Shown: positions 7,118 through 17,701, counted from the first letter of the stretch. The stretch is 64,000 nt of DNA from Croceifilum oryzae (GCF_030814315.1 NZ_JAUSUV010000007.1:155577-219576), one strand, 5' to 3'. Notes: generated by a model from the sequence alone, not told the origin. Program-made: numbers and translations.

Positions 7118-8338
7118 ATGAAGCAATTGATACATAAACATTTAGATCGAGAGGCTTGGTATCTCCTTACCATTAGCGCGTTACATGCAATTTCGTTAGC
7201 TCTGTCTAATACATTTTTAAACGTATATTTATGGAAGTTGAAACAAAATTTTCTGCTGATTGGTTGGTATAATTTAACCTATCATATCTCGGTGGCGGTA
7301 ACGTTCGTATTTGCCGGTTGGCTTACGAAAAAGGTCGATCGTGTGATTGCAATACGATTAGGAGTGGCGATTCAAGCATTGTTTTATCTGACTGTCTTAT
7401 TTTTAGGCACCAGTGCCGCAGATTATGTGGTGTTGCTGGGTTTCTTTATCGGTGTGGGTAGTGGATTTTACTGGCTAGCTTTTAATGTTCTGTACTTTGA
7501 GATTACGGAACGTGAGAATCGAGATTATTTTAATGGAATCAGTGGGTTTACGAACTCCTTAGCCGGGATTATAGCACCTATATTATCTGGTTGGATCATT
7601 ACACGAATCAATCATTTCACGGGTTATCGGATTATTTTTTGGATTTCGCTGGGGATTTTTATCGCGGCCGTTATTGTGAGTTTCTTTTTGAAGGCACGAA
7701 GTTCTCGAGGAAGTTATCGCTTAAAAGAAGTACTTCGTATTGCGTGGAATCGGGAGAATAAATGGCACTGGATTAATCTGGCGATGCTGGTTCAGGGAAT
7801 ACGAGAGGGCGTTTTCGTCTTTATTACAGGGCTTTTGGTTTATCTAACGGCACGAAGCGAACTTACATTGGGTACATTTTATACAGTTTGTAACCTCGTC
7901 TCGCTTATCTCGTATTATTTTGTAGGAAAATGGATGACCCCTGAACGTAGAATCAAAGCCATGTTTGTGGGTGCGATAGCGCTCGGAGTGTGCTTTTTGC
8001 CCTATTTATTTTTGTTAAATACCTGGTCGATGTTCGCGTTTGGAATAGGCATCTTTTTGTTTTTTCCCTTTTACTATAATCCGATCTTATCCATTGTATT
8101 TGATGTAATTGGCGAAAAGGTTGAAAATGTGGAATTACGGGTTGAATATGTGGTTTCGAGAGAGCTGGCTTTAAATATAGGCAGGATTCTCAGTGTATTT
8201 GGCTTCATTATATGGATTTCGTATTATCCAGATCTCATTCATATAAGGTGGTATTTGTTGCCGATTGCCTTCATGCAGGTGCTAACATGGTGGTTAATCC
8301 GTAAGGCAGCAAATGGGAAACGAGTGGCTTCCACGTAA
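7118..8338 (+). CDS. MFS transporter, unknown substrate
   Basis: The product has 406 residues and about 12 hydrophobic helices, with the loop pattern of the major facilitator superfamily: GWLTKKVDRVIAIRLG between helices 2 and 3 is a motif-A-like sequence, and a large cytoplasmic loop rich in basic residues lies mid-protein (about 190-215). The ATG at 7118 is placed after GGGTGAAGG; a GTG at 7109 is the alternative. It resembles uncharacterised Bacillales permeases such as YqgE, but the substrate cannot be inferred. The gene stands alone between two terminators. Confidence 0.8.
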   Translation: MKQLIHKHLDREAWYLLTISALHAISLALSNTFLNVYLWKLKQNFLLIGWYNLTYHISVAVTFVFAGWLTKKVDRVIAIRLGVAIQALFYLTVLFLGTSAADYVVLLGFFIGVGSGFYWLAFNVLYFEITERENRDYFNGISGFTNSLAGIIAPILSGWIITRINHFTGYRIIFWISLGIFIAAVIVSFFLKARSSRGSYRLKEVLRIAWNRENKWHWINLAMLVQGIREGVFVFITGLLVYLTARSELTLGTFYTVCNLVSLISYYFVGKWMTPERRIKAMFVGAIALGVCFLPYLFLLNTWSMFAFGIGIFLFFPFYYNPILSIVFDVIGEKVENVELRVEYVVSRELALNIGRILSVFGFIIWISYYPDLIHIRWYLLPIAFMQVLTWWLIRKAANGKRVAST

Positions 8339-8357
8339 AAGGAAGTCACTCGTTTTT
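8319..8357 (+). terminator. terminator overlapping the MFS stop codon
   Basis: AACGAGTGGCTTCC, the last codons of the MFS gene, pairs with GGAAGTCACTCGTT with one wobble, followed by TTTTT. The left arm is thus coding. Confidence 0.75.
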
Positions 8358-8465
8358 GATGAAAAAGTTAAACGCGGGGAATGGATCATAGTATACTAGA
8401 AACAGAAATATCGATCCCCAATTTCGAATCATTTGTTTAGTTAGTAGATAAAGGGAGGGAAATGA

Positions 8466-9833
8466 GTGTCATACCAAGAGCTATTAGAAGCACAGCGAAA
8501 GTATTACCATTCGGGGATTACGCGAACCTTATCATTTCGCCTTGAAATGTTAGAACGTTTGCGGGTTGCTGTCAAACAGTCTGAATCGCAGTTGTTTACA
8601 GCTCTACAGCAGGATCTAGGCAAAAACGAATATGAAGCCTATCTGATGGAGATTGGGATGGTTTATAAAGAAATCAGCTTTGCTAAAAAGCATCTGAAAT
8701 CGTGGATGAAACCAGTAAGAGTAGCAAATCCAATTTCCTTATTCGGAGCGAAAAGCAAGATTTATTCAGAACCTTTTGGCGTTTCTCTTATTATCGCTCC
8801 GTGGAATTATCCGGTTCAGTTACTGTTAAATCCGCTCATCGGCTCGATTGGTGCTGGAAACTGCTCGATCTTGAAGCCTTCCGAATATACACCGCATGTC
8901 TCACAAGTGCTATCTCAGCTAATAGACGGGATTTTTCCTACAGAATATATTGCTGTGGTCGAAGGAGACGTGGAGGTGAGTCAAGCGCTACTGGAATTAC
9001 CATTTGATCATATTTTCTTTACAGGAAGTACTTCTGTGGGGAAAGTCGTGATGAAAGCGGCTGCGGAGCATTTAACGCCTGTTGTTCTCGAGTTAGGTGG
9101 AAAAAGCCCTGTTATTGTCGAGAAGGATGCCAATTTAGACTTGGCAGCACGCCGGATTGTGTGGGGGAAATTTAGTAACTCAGGTCAGACGTGCGTAGCT
9201 CCAGACTATTTGCTGGTTCATGAAGAGGTGAAGTCTGAGCTGATTCAATTGATTCAGAAGCATATCTCGATTGTGTATGGAAATGATCCGCTTACGGCAG
9301 ATAATTTCGGAAGCATTGTGAGTAAGCGCCATTTTGAACGGCTAAGAGATTTTCTTCGTGATGGTGAAGCTGTAGTAGGTGGGCAAGTGGATGAGGACAA
9401 ACTACGGATTTCGCCCACTGTACTAGATCAAGTATCATGGGATTCACCCATCATGGAGGATGAAATTTTTGGACCGATCTTGCCTGTTTTTTCCTATCAG
9501 TCTTTGTCGGAATGCATAAAGCGGATTCAGCAGTATGCTAAGCCTCTAGCGCTCTATCTCTTTACTGAGAATAAAGAGAAAGTGGAAACCATTTTGCAGA
9601 ACGTTTCGTTTGGTGGTGGATGTGTGAATGATACGGTAGTTCATCTATCGAATATCCATCTTCCTTTTGGAGGAGTTCAGCATAGCGGTCAGGGAGCGTA
9701 TCATGGTAAGTTTAGTTTTGATGCTTTTTCGCATCAAAAAGGAATTGTTCATCAAACGACGTTATTTGACCCAAGCATCCGTTACCCTTTAAAGGAAAAT
9801 AAGATTTCGCTATTGCGTTGGTTGTTTCGGTAG
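8466..9833 (+). CDS. class-3 type aldehyde dehydrogenase (NAD(P)-dependent)
   Basis: The product has 455 residues. The start is GTG at 8466 with AAGGGAGGG eight to ten bases upstream. Active-site residues of the ALDH superfamily are present: N114 (APWNYPVQL), K137 (LKPSE), the nucleotide loop FTGSTSVG (185-192), E209 in LELGGKSP and the nucleophile C243 in SGQTC. The short N-terminus, SGQTCVAPDY context and C-terminal length match the ALDH3 group (B. subtilis YwdH), which oxidises medium and long-chain or aromatic aldehydes to acids. It is directly followed by a broken DUF2339 gene in the same frame, with only a TAG between. Confidence 0.92.
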   Translation: MSYQELLEAQRKYYHSGITRTLSFRLEMLERLRVAVKQSESQLFTALQQDLGKNEYEAYLMEIGMVYKEISFAKKHLKSWMKPVRVANPISLFGAKSKIYSEPFGVSLIIAPWNYPVQLLLNPLIGSIGAGNCSILKPSEYTPHVSQVLSQLIDGIFPTEYIAVVEGDVEVSQALLELPFDHIFFTGSTSVGKVVMKAAAEHLTPVVLELGGKSPVIVEKDANLDLAARRIVWGKFSNSGQTCVAPDYLLVHEEVKSELIQLIQKHISIVYGNDPLTADNFGSIVSKRHFERLRDFLRDGEAVVGGQVDEDKLRISPTVLDQVSWDSPIMEDEIFGPILPVFSYQSLSECIKRIQQYAKPLALYLFTENKEKVETILQNVSFGGGCVNDTVVHLSNIHLPFGGVQHSGQGAYHGKFSFDAFSHQKGIVHQTTLFDPSIRYPLKENKISLLRWLFR

Positions 9834-12230
9834 GGTAGTAAGGAAAAATCCCGTACTCGTCATGAGTGGGAGATGTTAATTGGTGGAAAGTGGTTAAATC
9901 GAATCGGGGCATTAGCGATTATATTTGGAATGATTTTCTTTTATAAATATGCGGTTGACCATGACTGGATTAACGAAACGATGCAAGTTTGTTTAGGGTA
10001 TTTGGTAGCAGGTTTGTTTGCTTGGATGGGGATTCGGACTCATAAAAAAGGACTTCCTATTTTTGCACAAGGAATATTGGGGACTGCGATTGCAGTGTCT
10101 TATACAACGAGCTTTGCCGCTTATGAATTTTATCATTTGATTCCCACGTTGGTAGGATTTGCTTTGATGTCAGTTGTGACAATCGGGGCATTTTGGATTG
10201 GATTTCGATATTCATCCATCGCGATTGCACTTTTGGGTTGGTTCGGAGGCTTTGTGACTCCATTATTAATCCATAGTGATCATGGCTCTACGATTGGACT
10301 ATTTAGTTATCTAGGAGCTCTTACAATCGGTGTGTTAATTCTGGTATATCGTCGCCCTAGTTGGTGGATTTTACAATCTCTATCATTTGGTGCAGTTCAC
10401 CTGATGTTACTTATTTGGGTTTCAGATAAGCCGTATGGAGAAGAACGGGCATTACATGTTGCGTTAGCTTGTCTCTATGGGTTGATTTTTGTAAGCTTTG
10501 AATATCTGATGGATCGAGTGAAGAAGTGGAAGATTGCTATGATGTGACGGGATATCTAATACCGCTGTTCCTGTTGCTTGAGATTGGCAACATTGGAGGC
10601 TTTCGTAGATCAGTCATATCCGGCATCGTGCTATTGTTAAGTAGTGTAGTGTATCTCTGGTTGATGACACAAAGCCGAAAACGTGAAGAAATGGCCTTAA
10701 ATCGAATGATACGTTGGGAGCTTTCTCCTGGTATTTTAGTCTTTCTTGGATTGGCGCAAATGTTATCAGGAGTTACGTTAGTTATCGCATGGAGTTTGTG
10801 TGGTTTGGCCGTTATCTGGTATGGATTTAAACGTATATCCCAATATTCTATTATATTAGGAAGTGTTCAATTTTTAGTGATTTTTTCTTATTTTTGCAAA
10901 GAAACATCAGTGGTGTGGGTGCAAGGTGAATTGTCCCGTCAGTGGGTGGATGTAGGGCTACTTGGTATTTTTGTAGGGATACTCTACGTAAGTGCAAATT
11001 GGATGAGTATGATACCTCGTTGGAAGTGGTGGGAGGATAGCTATCACATCGCGTGGTCAGTATTGATTGTATTGTTTTTCACCCAGAAGCTAGCACACGG
11101 ACTCGATTATTATGTGGTTCATTTACAGTCCGGTCAGCTGTTGCGTAGCTTTGAGATGGAGATTATAGGGCTAATCTGGTTGGGCTTAGCGGCTCTGTAT
11201 AGTATGTTCGCACGAAAAAAACAGCTTCTTTTATTTGATGGTTGGGTGTGGATTTTAGTTGGTTTTGGACTGTTTATCCTCATTCCTCAGTTAATGGAGA
11301 TGTTACATCCGTCTGTGTACGTGCCTATTTTAAATATAAGAACACTTATTTCGCTACTTAGCATGCTAATTGTCTTCTTATTTTATCGGAATCGAATGCA
11401 ACATCTTTTTATTAAAAGGAATCAATGGATTTCAAAAGTATTGTCTGCGATTCTGATACTCATTCCCTTTAAATGGTTGACGGTTGAAACGATCAATTAT
11501 TTCTGGATCCAAGCATTAGAGAAAGGTGCAAATTTAGCGCAAATTGGATATCTAGAAAATCAAACTTTGTCAATCGATTGGACTCTATTTGCGATTGGTT
11601 TAACATGGATGAACAGAAAAATACGCTCTCGTGTTTGCTACTTGGTGCATCTTAGGTTGGAGTGCGATCTTTATCACTTGTTGTAGTGTTGTGGTACCTT
11701 CCATTGAGCAGTTTGTCCCTGTTTTTAACTTGCGATTAATCAGCTTTTTCTTATTAAGTACAGCATTATTCTTACAAATTTTATGGCGAGATCGTTGGAT
11801 TGCTTGGCTTCCCAAACAGTCATCGTTTTTCTTGTACGGGTTTATCTTTACGATTGTTCTTGCCTTATTTGAACTTGTGACGGTAGGGGTTTCCAATACC
11901 TTCTCACATCTGATTACCCTTGTGCCTAAGGGAGAGGCGGAAAGATTGATTCAATTAGCCAATATGTCGCGTCTGGCCATTTCGATTGCATGGTTACTCT
12001 TTGCTTGTCTTCTATTATGGATGGGAGTACGTCAAAAGGTACAGAAGTTACGATTAACTGCATTTGGTTTAATGGCTCTAGCGATTTTAAAAATTTTCCT
12101 ATTCGACCTTTCATTTTTAAACAGTTTATATAGAACTTTATCTTTGATTGTGTTGGGGATTATCTTGCTAAGTGTTTCCTATCTGTATCAGAAAAAGAAG
12201 CATTGGTTCATAAGTAACGAAATAAAATGA
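9834..12230 (+). pseudogene. DUF2339 multi-helix membrane protein gene, 5'-truncated and twice frameshifted
   Basis: Three consecutive frames code one long polytopic membrane protein. Codons from 9834 (after the aldehyde dehydrogenase TAG) already read SRTRHEWEMLIGGKWLNRIG, the typical entry to the DUF2339 core, so the usual soluble N-terminal region is missing. The first frame stops at 10547 and the next continues (VTGYLIPLF) one base out of step near 10540. That frame shifts again near 11617, in a five-A run, into a third frame that ends at 12230. About 20 helices can be counted. Two indels plus loss of the start strongly suggest a pseudogene; the homopolymer site could be a sequencing error. 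Confidence 0.8.
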
Positions 12231-12590
12231 TATCTGGAGTAACCATATTTTCTTAATAAAAGCTTAGATCTAGCAGGATTTTTATGGCGAGGGCAGAATA
12301 TTAAAAACAGAAAATAATTTGATCCTCCTACTTGGATGATTGAATTCTTTGTGCTAATATAGTCGTCAGTGTAACTTGACATGGATAGGTTGGCGTGATA
12401 TAAGAATACCATTGATATTTTAGAGAGCGCTTTTTTGATGCTCTATAAGTCCCCTGGATCAAAAATAGGTAATTTATACCTTTACATTTTGCATAAACAG
12501 TTAAAATGGAACATATGCATGGGACGTGAAAAAAATCCGGATCTATAAGCTAGAATAGAAAAAACGATCATGATTTAGGAGGAATTAGTC
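12231..12590 (+). other. 360-base intergenic leader of greA
   Basis: No coding frame with a ribosome site is seen here. A possible sigma-A promoter is TTTACA at 12481 with TAAAAT at 12502 (15-base spacer, so weak), and another -10-like TAGAAT lies near 12551. A small hairpin with AGAGC arms surrounds 12423-12443. The left part may be further remains of the decayed DUF2339 locus. Confidence 0.3.
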
Positions 12591-13067
12591 ATGTCCATTC
12601 AAAAAGAAGTTCTCCTGACTGAAGAAGGACTCGAAAAAACGAAACAAGAACTTGAATACTTTAAAACAGTGAAACGCCATGAGGTAGCAGAGCGTTTAAA
12701 AGAAGCGATTGCTCAAGGTGACTTAAGTGAGAACTCTGAGTATGATGCTGCGAAGGAAGAGCAAGCGTTTATCGAATCTAGAATTATCACGCTGGAAAAT
12801 ATGATTCGTAATGCCAAGATTATTAGCAGTGATCAAGTTAAGAAAGATGTCGTGGGTGTGGGATCGAAAGTGACCATTCAAGAAGTTCCAGATGGGGATT
12901 TTGAAGAGTATGCCATCGTAGGTAGTGCTGAGACAGATCCGGACTCAGGTAAGATTTCGAATGAATCCCCAATCGGCTCCGAATTGATCGGTAAAAAGGT
13001 TGGCGATCTGCTAAACGTACCTGCTCCAGATGGAACGATTCAGTTTAAAATTGTAAAGATTTCTTAA
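12591..13067 (+). CDS. greA: transcription elongation factor GreA
   Basis: The product has 158 residues, the standard GreA size. An AGGAGG lies before the ATG. The N-terminal coiled-coil arm (about 5-75) carries the acidic tip GDLSENSEYDAAKEEQ, where D44 and E47 hold the catalytic magnesium in the RNA polymerase secondary channel. The C-terminal globular domain (about 80-158) has the family's ESPIGSELIGKKVGD stretch. GreA rescues backtracked polymerase by stimulating transcript cleavage. It is monocistronic, with its own terminator; in B. subtilis it instead sits near pbpI in the yrr cluster. Confidence 0.96.
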   Translation: MSIQKEVLLTEEGLEKTKQELEYFKTVKRHEVAERLKEAIAQGDLSENSEYDAAKEEQAFIESRIITLENMIRNAKIISSDQVKKDVVGVGSKVTIQEVPDGDFEEYAIVGSAETDPDSGKISNESPIGSELIGKKVGDLLNVPAPDGTIQFKIVKIS

Positions 13068-13090
13068 TTCCTTTAGCGGAATAACGATAA

Positions 13091-13121
13091 GAGCCGACGA
13101 CTATTTAGTCATCGGCTCGTT
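13091..13121 (+). terminator. greA terminator
   Basis: GAGCCGACGACTA pairs with TAGTCATCGGCTC with one mismatch around a two-base loop and continues GTTCTTGTTT. Confidence 0.75.
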
Positions 13122-13129
13122 CTTGTTTA

Positions 13130-13600
13130 CTAGCGAGGTTGCATGGTATTCCAGGCGGTTACTTGATTGACAAAGATACTAAGAGTTCGATGCGTTTTAT
13201 ATTCAATCCATTGATTGTGTTGGTTTTTAATTAATAGATGGTATTCATCCCAAGCGTTGTGGGGCAATGTGACAATGATTTCATCAATGGGATGTCTCAC
13301 GGGTGAGAAGAGGGTTAAAACAACGGGAGTGGGAAAGTGAACATGGTAGTAGGAAGCAGGTAATTGGAGTGAATTAAGTCCAGATAGCTGATGGATCTCC
13401 GATAAAACCATGCTTACTTCTTGTCTCATTGTAGAGCTCACTCGCAGGGGTGTGTCACCCTGTTCATGATGGTAGACTGCTTGCATCGAAGAAATGGGGA
13501 TGGGCTCATGAAAAGAGGCAGAATCTCCAGTAACTTTATTACTAGGTAAAAGAAGGAAATAACAGAAAACCAAGAGAATTATTCTTCTTACGGGAACCAT
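13130..13600 (-). CDS. secreted or membrane-anchored hypothetical protein, 156 aa
   Basis: The minus-strand ATG at 13600 is preceded by AGAGGAGATC. Residues 1-25 form a signal sequence (VPVRRIILLVFCYFLLLPS) with cleavage possible near VTGDSAS. The mature part of about 130 residues is soluble, rich in His and aromatic residues, and without cysteine pairs. I do not recognise the family. It converges on greA and diverges from the yhaO-like gene. Confidence 0.7.
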   Translation of the reverse strand: MVPVRRIILLVFCYFLLLPSNKVTGDSASFHEPIPISSMQAVYHHEQGDTPLRVSSTMRQEVSMVLSEIHQLSGLNSLQLPASYYHVHFPTPVVLTLFSPVRHPIDEIIVTLPHNAWDEYHLLIKNQHNQWIEYKTHRTLSIFVNQVTAWNTMQPR

Positions 13601-13718
13601 ATTGATCTCCTCTTTCTAGGAATCTCCTATTATAGTTTCAGTTTGCCTAGCTTATATGGGATCTATACAAGAGAGTGTATAAATTTGACAGGGCGGACAA
13701 GTCATTAAGGAGGATGAA

Positions 13719-14864
13719 ATGAAAAAAATAGAGTGGTTGCACACAGCTGATCTACATCTTGATCGACCTATCTCTGGATGGAAAGGGACAGCGGAGCAGT
13801 TGATGGTGCGTTATGAAGAGCATCGTGATACGTTTCGTCGAATCATTTCTTTTGTAGAGGATCATAAGCTTCCGTTTTTGTTCATAGCGGGTGACTTTAT
13901 TGAGCATAGTGCTGTAACCAAGTCGACCATTCGTTTTGTCATGGAGCAATTAGAAAGAATCCCTTCGACGCAGGTGTTTATTGCACCTGGGAATCACGAC
14001 CCTTATATGGAGGGATCTTATTACTTGCGTTCTTCTATATGGCCAAAGCATGTCCATATTTTTGGTGGCGAATGGGAAGAGCATGTGGATAGTACGCGCA
14101 AGCTTTCAATCGCGGGGAGAGGCTTTACTAGTTTTTTAGAATCACAGTCGACTCTTCCGAGGTTACGTACCAACATGGAATATAATATTTGTGTTTGTCA
14201 TGGAGATCTTCAAGCACCGGGTCAGGGGAGTCAGTACTTTCCACTTGTGGAAAAGGATTTCTTTGATCAAACATTTGATTATGTAGCACTGGGTCATATT
14301 CATAAAGCAGGACAAGTTCAATTAAAAAATAAGAAAAAGACGATCATTCGTTATGCGGGTTCTCCAGAGGCGCAAAATTGGAAGGAGCTAGGCAGACGAA
14401 CGGTAACTTGGGGCAAATTGCGTTCAAAAGGAGTTCAGATAGAGGAAGTATCGTTACATAATCGTACGTATGAAAAAGTGGATCTCGATATCAGTTTCTG
14501 TCAAACCAGAGATGAAGTGCTGGAGAGCATGTTGGCAGAGGTTCAAAAGCTCCCAAAAGAGTCCTACTACCGAATTCAATGGGGCGGGAGAAGAGATTTA
14601 GAGTTGTCACTTGAACAGGAAAAGCTTTGGTATAGTAGGCTCTTAGCTGAACAGGGATATCAGAATGTATGGTTAGAAGATGAGACGACTCCCGATTTTG
14701 ACTTGGCGCAATATCGACAGCAAAGTGGGCTAGTATCGTTATTCATTGAACGGATGGAGCAAAATTTACAGCAAGAACAGGATGAAGACCGCCGCAGGCT
14801 CATCAAACGGGCGATGTATAAGGGATTGGAAGCATTATTGGTAAAGGAGCTTGCTCATCTATGA
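13719..14864 (+). CDS. yhaO: YhaO-type metallophosphoesterase (DNA repair exonuclease family)
   Basis: The product has 381 residues. Motifs of calcineurin-like phosphoesterases appear in order: TADLHLD (10-16), AGDFIE, APGNHDP, CHGD and ALGHIHKAG, giving all metal ligands of the Mre11/SbcD-like fold. Length and the start MKKIEWLHTADLHLD match B. subtilis YhaO rather than SbcD. The stop overlaps the start of the yhaN-like gene by four bases (ATGA), so the two are translationally coupled and probably form a nuclease-ATPase complex. AGGAGG precedes the ATG. Confidence 0.85.
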   Translation: MKKIEWLHTADLHLDRPISGWKGTAEQLMVRYEEHRDTFRRIISFVEDHKLPFLFIAGDFIEHSAVTKSTIRFVMEQLERIPSTQVFIAPGNHDPYMEGSYYLRSSIWPKHVHIFGGEWEEHVDSTRKLSIAGRGFTSFLESQSTLPRLRTNMEYNICVCHGDLQAPGQGSQYFPLVEKDFFDQTFDYVALGHIHKAGQVQLKNKKKTIIRYAGSPEAQNWKELGRRTVTWGKLRSKGVQIEEVSLHNRTYEKVDLDISFCQTRDEVLESMLAEVQKLPKESYYRIQWGGRRDLELSLEQEKLWYSRLLAEQGYQNVWLEDETTPDFDLAQYRQQSGLVSLFIERMEQNLQQEQDEDRRRLIKRAMYKGLEALLVKELAHL

Positions 14865-17701
14865 AAATCAAACGAGTGAAATTTCGTGGTTTCGGTCGGT
14901 GGATTAACCAAGAATTTGAATTTCAAGACGGAATAAATCTCATAGAAGCTCCCAATGAAGCAGGAAAGTCTACCTTGCTTCATGGCATTTATGGACTGAT
15001 GTTTGGAGAGAAAAAAGAAGGCCTGAAAAAGCGGAAAGAAGCAGATTGGTATGATTCATTTAAGCCATGGCAAAGTAGCGAATATGGTGGAGAAATTGAT
15101 TACGAATACCAAGAGCAGCTTTTTCGGCTATATCGCTCCTTTGCTTTCCCTGATTCGCAAGAACAATTAGTTGATCTAAAAACAGGCGAGGATCTCTCTG
15201 CCTTGTATACGATGAATAAGCAGAAGGATCGGCAGTTTGTGGAAAAGCAGATTGGACTCAGTGGTGAGGCATACCGGCGGGTGGGGATTTTTACATCAGG
15301 CATGTGGACACAGATATCGAAACGAAAAGAAGAGGATCACTCCTTTCATCAGAAGATGGTGGAGCGCATGACCAAGTTGTTGAAGAATGGGGCAAATCCA
15401 GACGGTTTCTCTGCATTGGAGAGCCTGGATCAACAACTTGAAGCGATTGGAAAAAGTGAATATGCACGCCATAAGCCCTACGGCGTTGAATGTGAGAGAG
15501 AACGTACCTTAAAACAAGAAGTAATTACGCTTCAAGAAGTACGCCATCAGCTTCAAATCAATTACGAACAACGTAGTGACATCACGAAACAGATAGAGGT
15601 AAGTCAACATCAGATACGGGAGTGCTTGCATCAGATTGAACAGATTAAACAAAAGGTAGCGGATCTTCGCGAGTTGGAAGTAGATGTCCAGCAACTTGAA
15701 TATCTTTATAAATCAAAGGCACAGCTGGAGCAACGACTGGACCAATGGAGATTATTAGAGCAACAGATTTTAGACTGGCGCAGGGAACAACAAGAGGTTG
15801 CTGCTACTCGCGAAATATCGACTGAATTCTTTCAAGAAGTTCAACTTTTATATAAACAGAGTGAAGAACTACGTAAAAAGTTGGCGCAAGCTCGTGATGA
15901 GCTCAGTAAGGTCAGCGAGCATCTGGAAGTTGCTCGTACACGGAAGGAACAGATGAGTAGTGTTGAGAAAGATCGCGCCTCTATTATGCTCTCAAAGTTA
16001 GATGATTTTAAAGCAGGGGATTTGCGTTATCAAGCGCTTCAGTATGTAGAGGAAGAAGAGGAACAACAGAAATTTACCCAGATCAATCACGATTTAGAAC
16101 AACTAGGAATCCTGCAGGATGAACAAAATCAATTGCATGAGAAGAAAACGATTGCTCATCAAGAGTTTTTGAAAATGAAGACCCAACATACTCAGAAGAA
16201 AGAGAGTTCGGTCCCTTGGTTGCTTGCTTCGATCGTGACGCTGGCAATTCCCGGAGGCTTTGCCTTTTTTCACTGGGGTCTAGGCCTCGGAGCTTTGGTG
16301 ATTCCTCTCCTTTTATTGTGGCAATATAGACGGATCTTTGTTCAGGATCGATCACGTAAGAAAACAGAACAACATCAGAAGAAGCGAATGCAAGTGGTAC
16401 TTGAAGACTTAGATCATCAGCTCCAAGAAAATACGCAACAACAGAAGCAAATCATGCAAGTATGGCGTGTTAGGAGTTTGACTGATTTGCTATTAAAGCG
16501 TGAAGAGATTCAAGGAAGCTTGAATCAATCGATGGTTCAAACCATTGAGCGTCGTAATTTAGAAATACAACTAGAGGAGCGAAAGCAAGAGATTGAAGAA
16601 TGGATGAAGAAGCACATTCGCCCCGTTCCTGAGTTCTCCGTTTCTTCTTGGAAAGAAGCTATTCGTAATCTTCAAAAACAAGAGCAACGTGCGGAAGATC
16701 AATATCGCCTCTTTCAGATGAAGTCAGAGGCTTTAGACCGAGAAATTACGGAGAAAAGCGAAGAGAGAGAGCAGATCGAGCTTTCATTAGAGCAAAAATA
16801 CCTGGAGTTTGGGGTTAGCACCTTCGGGGAGCTTGAAAGCTGGTACGAACGTCATAAGCATCTCATTCAATTACATTGGCAGATTCAAGAGGCAGAGAAA
16901 CGGTATGAGGTTTGGAGCAAGCAAATCCAAGAGGAAAATTGTCTCGATCAATGGAAGAATCAGCGGGTTCAGATTCGTGAGATTCAGTCGAAATACTTGG
17001 GTGAAGTAAGTTTGTTGCAAGATCGTTATCGGGATTGGGAGTATGAATTGGCAAAAGCGGAAGAACAGCAGAGGGATCGCGAACACGTGAGAGAGACACA
17101 GCAAATGGAGTTGGTCAGGCTCGATAAAACGTTGGAAGATTGTGAAGAGCAACTTGCGAGGTTGCCTCTTGTTGAGAGTGAGTGGGAAAGTTCTAAGAAT
17201 CGGATTCTGGAATTAGAGGAAGAGCGGACGATTCTGGAGCTGGCTAAGCAGGCTTTGGAGGAGTCGTCTCGTCAGTTCCAAGAAGATTTATCTCCACGCT
17301 TAACTCCTCATGCATCGAGATGGATTCGCACCATTACACAAAATCGCTATCAAGCTCTTAACATCGATCCGAAAGAAGGAATCCAATTAAGTGTATTTGT
17401 TCCTGAGACTGGGGAACGGAAATCTGTGGAACATCTAAGTACAGGAACGATTGATCAGATGTACCTAGCATTACGATTTGCTTTACTACAGTTTTATTCG
17501 GAGATGACTCGGACAAGACTTCCTTTGATTTTAGATGACTGCTTCGTTCATTTTGATCAAGACAGGCTTTCAGAAACCCTGCAACTATTACATCAGTTTT
17601 CACAGGAACATCAGGTTATTCTCTGTACCTGTCAAACCCGTGAGCGAGAACTATTAAACATGTATCAGCTTCCGCATCATTCGATTACATTATCGTTGTG
17701 A
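14861..17701 (+). CDS. yhaN: YhaN-type AAA ATPase (SbcC/Rad50-like) with a central membrane segment
   Basis: The product has 946 residues. The Walker A motif APNEAGKST is at 30-38, long coiled coils run from about 200-440 and 500-790, and the C-terminal ATPase half has the signature HLSTGTIDQMYLALR and Walker B LILDD (D892, D893). A hydrophobic stretch at about 451-490, probably two membrane passes, interrupts the coiled coil where Rad50/SbcC has its zinc hook; this is typical of the YhaN group. It is coupled to yhaO. The likely role is membrane-associated DNA end processing; the YhaM exonuclease of B. subtilis is not adjacent. Confidence 0.85.
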   Translation: MKIKRVKFRGFGRWINQEFEFQDGINLIEAPNEAGKSTLLHGIYGLMFGEKKEGLKKRKEADWYDSFKPWQSSEYGGEIDYEYQEQLFRLYRSFAFPDSQEQLVDLKTGEDLSALYTMNKQKDRQFVEKQIGLSGEAYRRVGIFTSGMWTQISKRKEEDHSFHQKMVERMTKLLKNGANPDGFSALESLDQQLEAIGKSEYARHKPYGVECERERTLKQEVITLQEVRHQLQINYEQRSDITKQIEVSQHQIRECLHQIEQIKQKVADLRELEVDVQQLEYLYKSKAQLEQRLDQWRLLEQQILDWRREQQEVAATREISTEFFQEVQLLYKQSEELRKKLAQARDELSKVSEHLEVARTRKEQMSSVEKDRASIMLSKLDDFKAGDLRYQALQYVEEEEEQQKFTQINHDLEQLGILQDEQNQLHEKKTIAHQEFLKMKTQHTQKKESSVPWLLASIVTLAIPGGFAFFHWGLGLGALVIPLLLLWQYRRIFVQDRSRKKTEQHQKKRMQVVLEDLDHQLQENTQQQKQIMQVWRVRSLTDLLLKREEIQGSLNQSMVQTIERRNLEIQLEERKQEIEEWMKKHIRPVPEFSVSSWKEAIRNLQKQEQRAEDQYRLFQMKSEALDREITEKSEEREQIELSLEQKYLEFGVSTFGELESWYERHKHLIQLHWQIQEAEKRYEVWSKQIQEENCLDQWKNQRVQIREIQSKYLGEVSLLQDRYRDWEYELAKAEEQQRDREHVRETQQMELVRLDKTLEDCEEQLARLPLVESEWESSKNRILELEEERTILELAKQALEESSRQFQEDLSPRLTPHASRWIRTITQNRYQALNIDPKEGIQLSVFVPETGERKSVEHLSTGTIDQMYLALRFALLQFYSEMTRTRLPLILDDCFVHFDQDRLSETLQLLHQFSQEHQVILCTCQTRERELLNMYQLPHHSITLSL

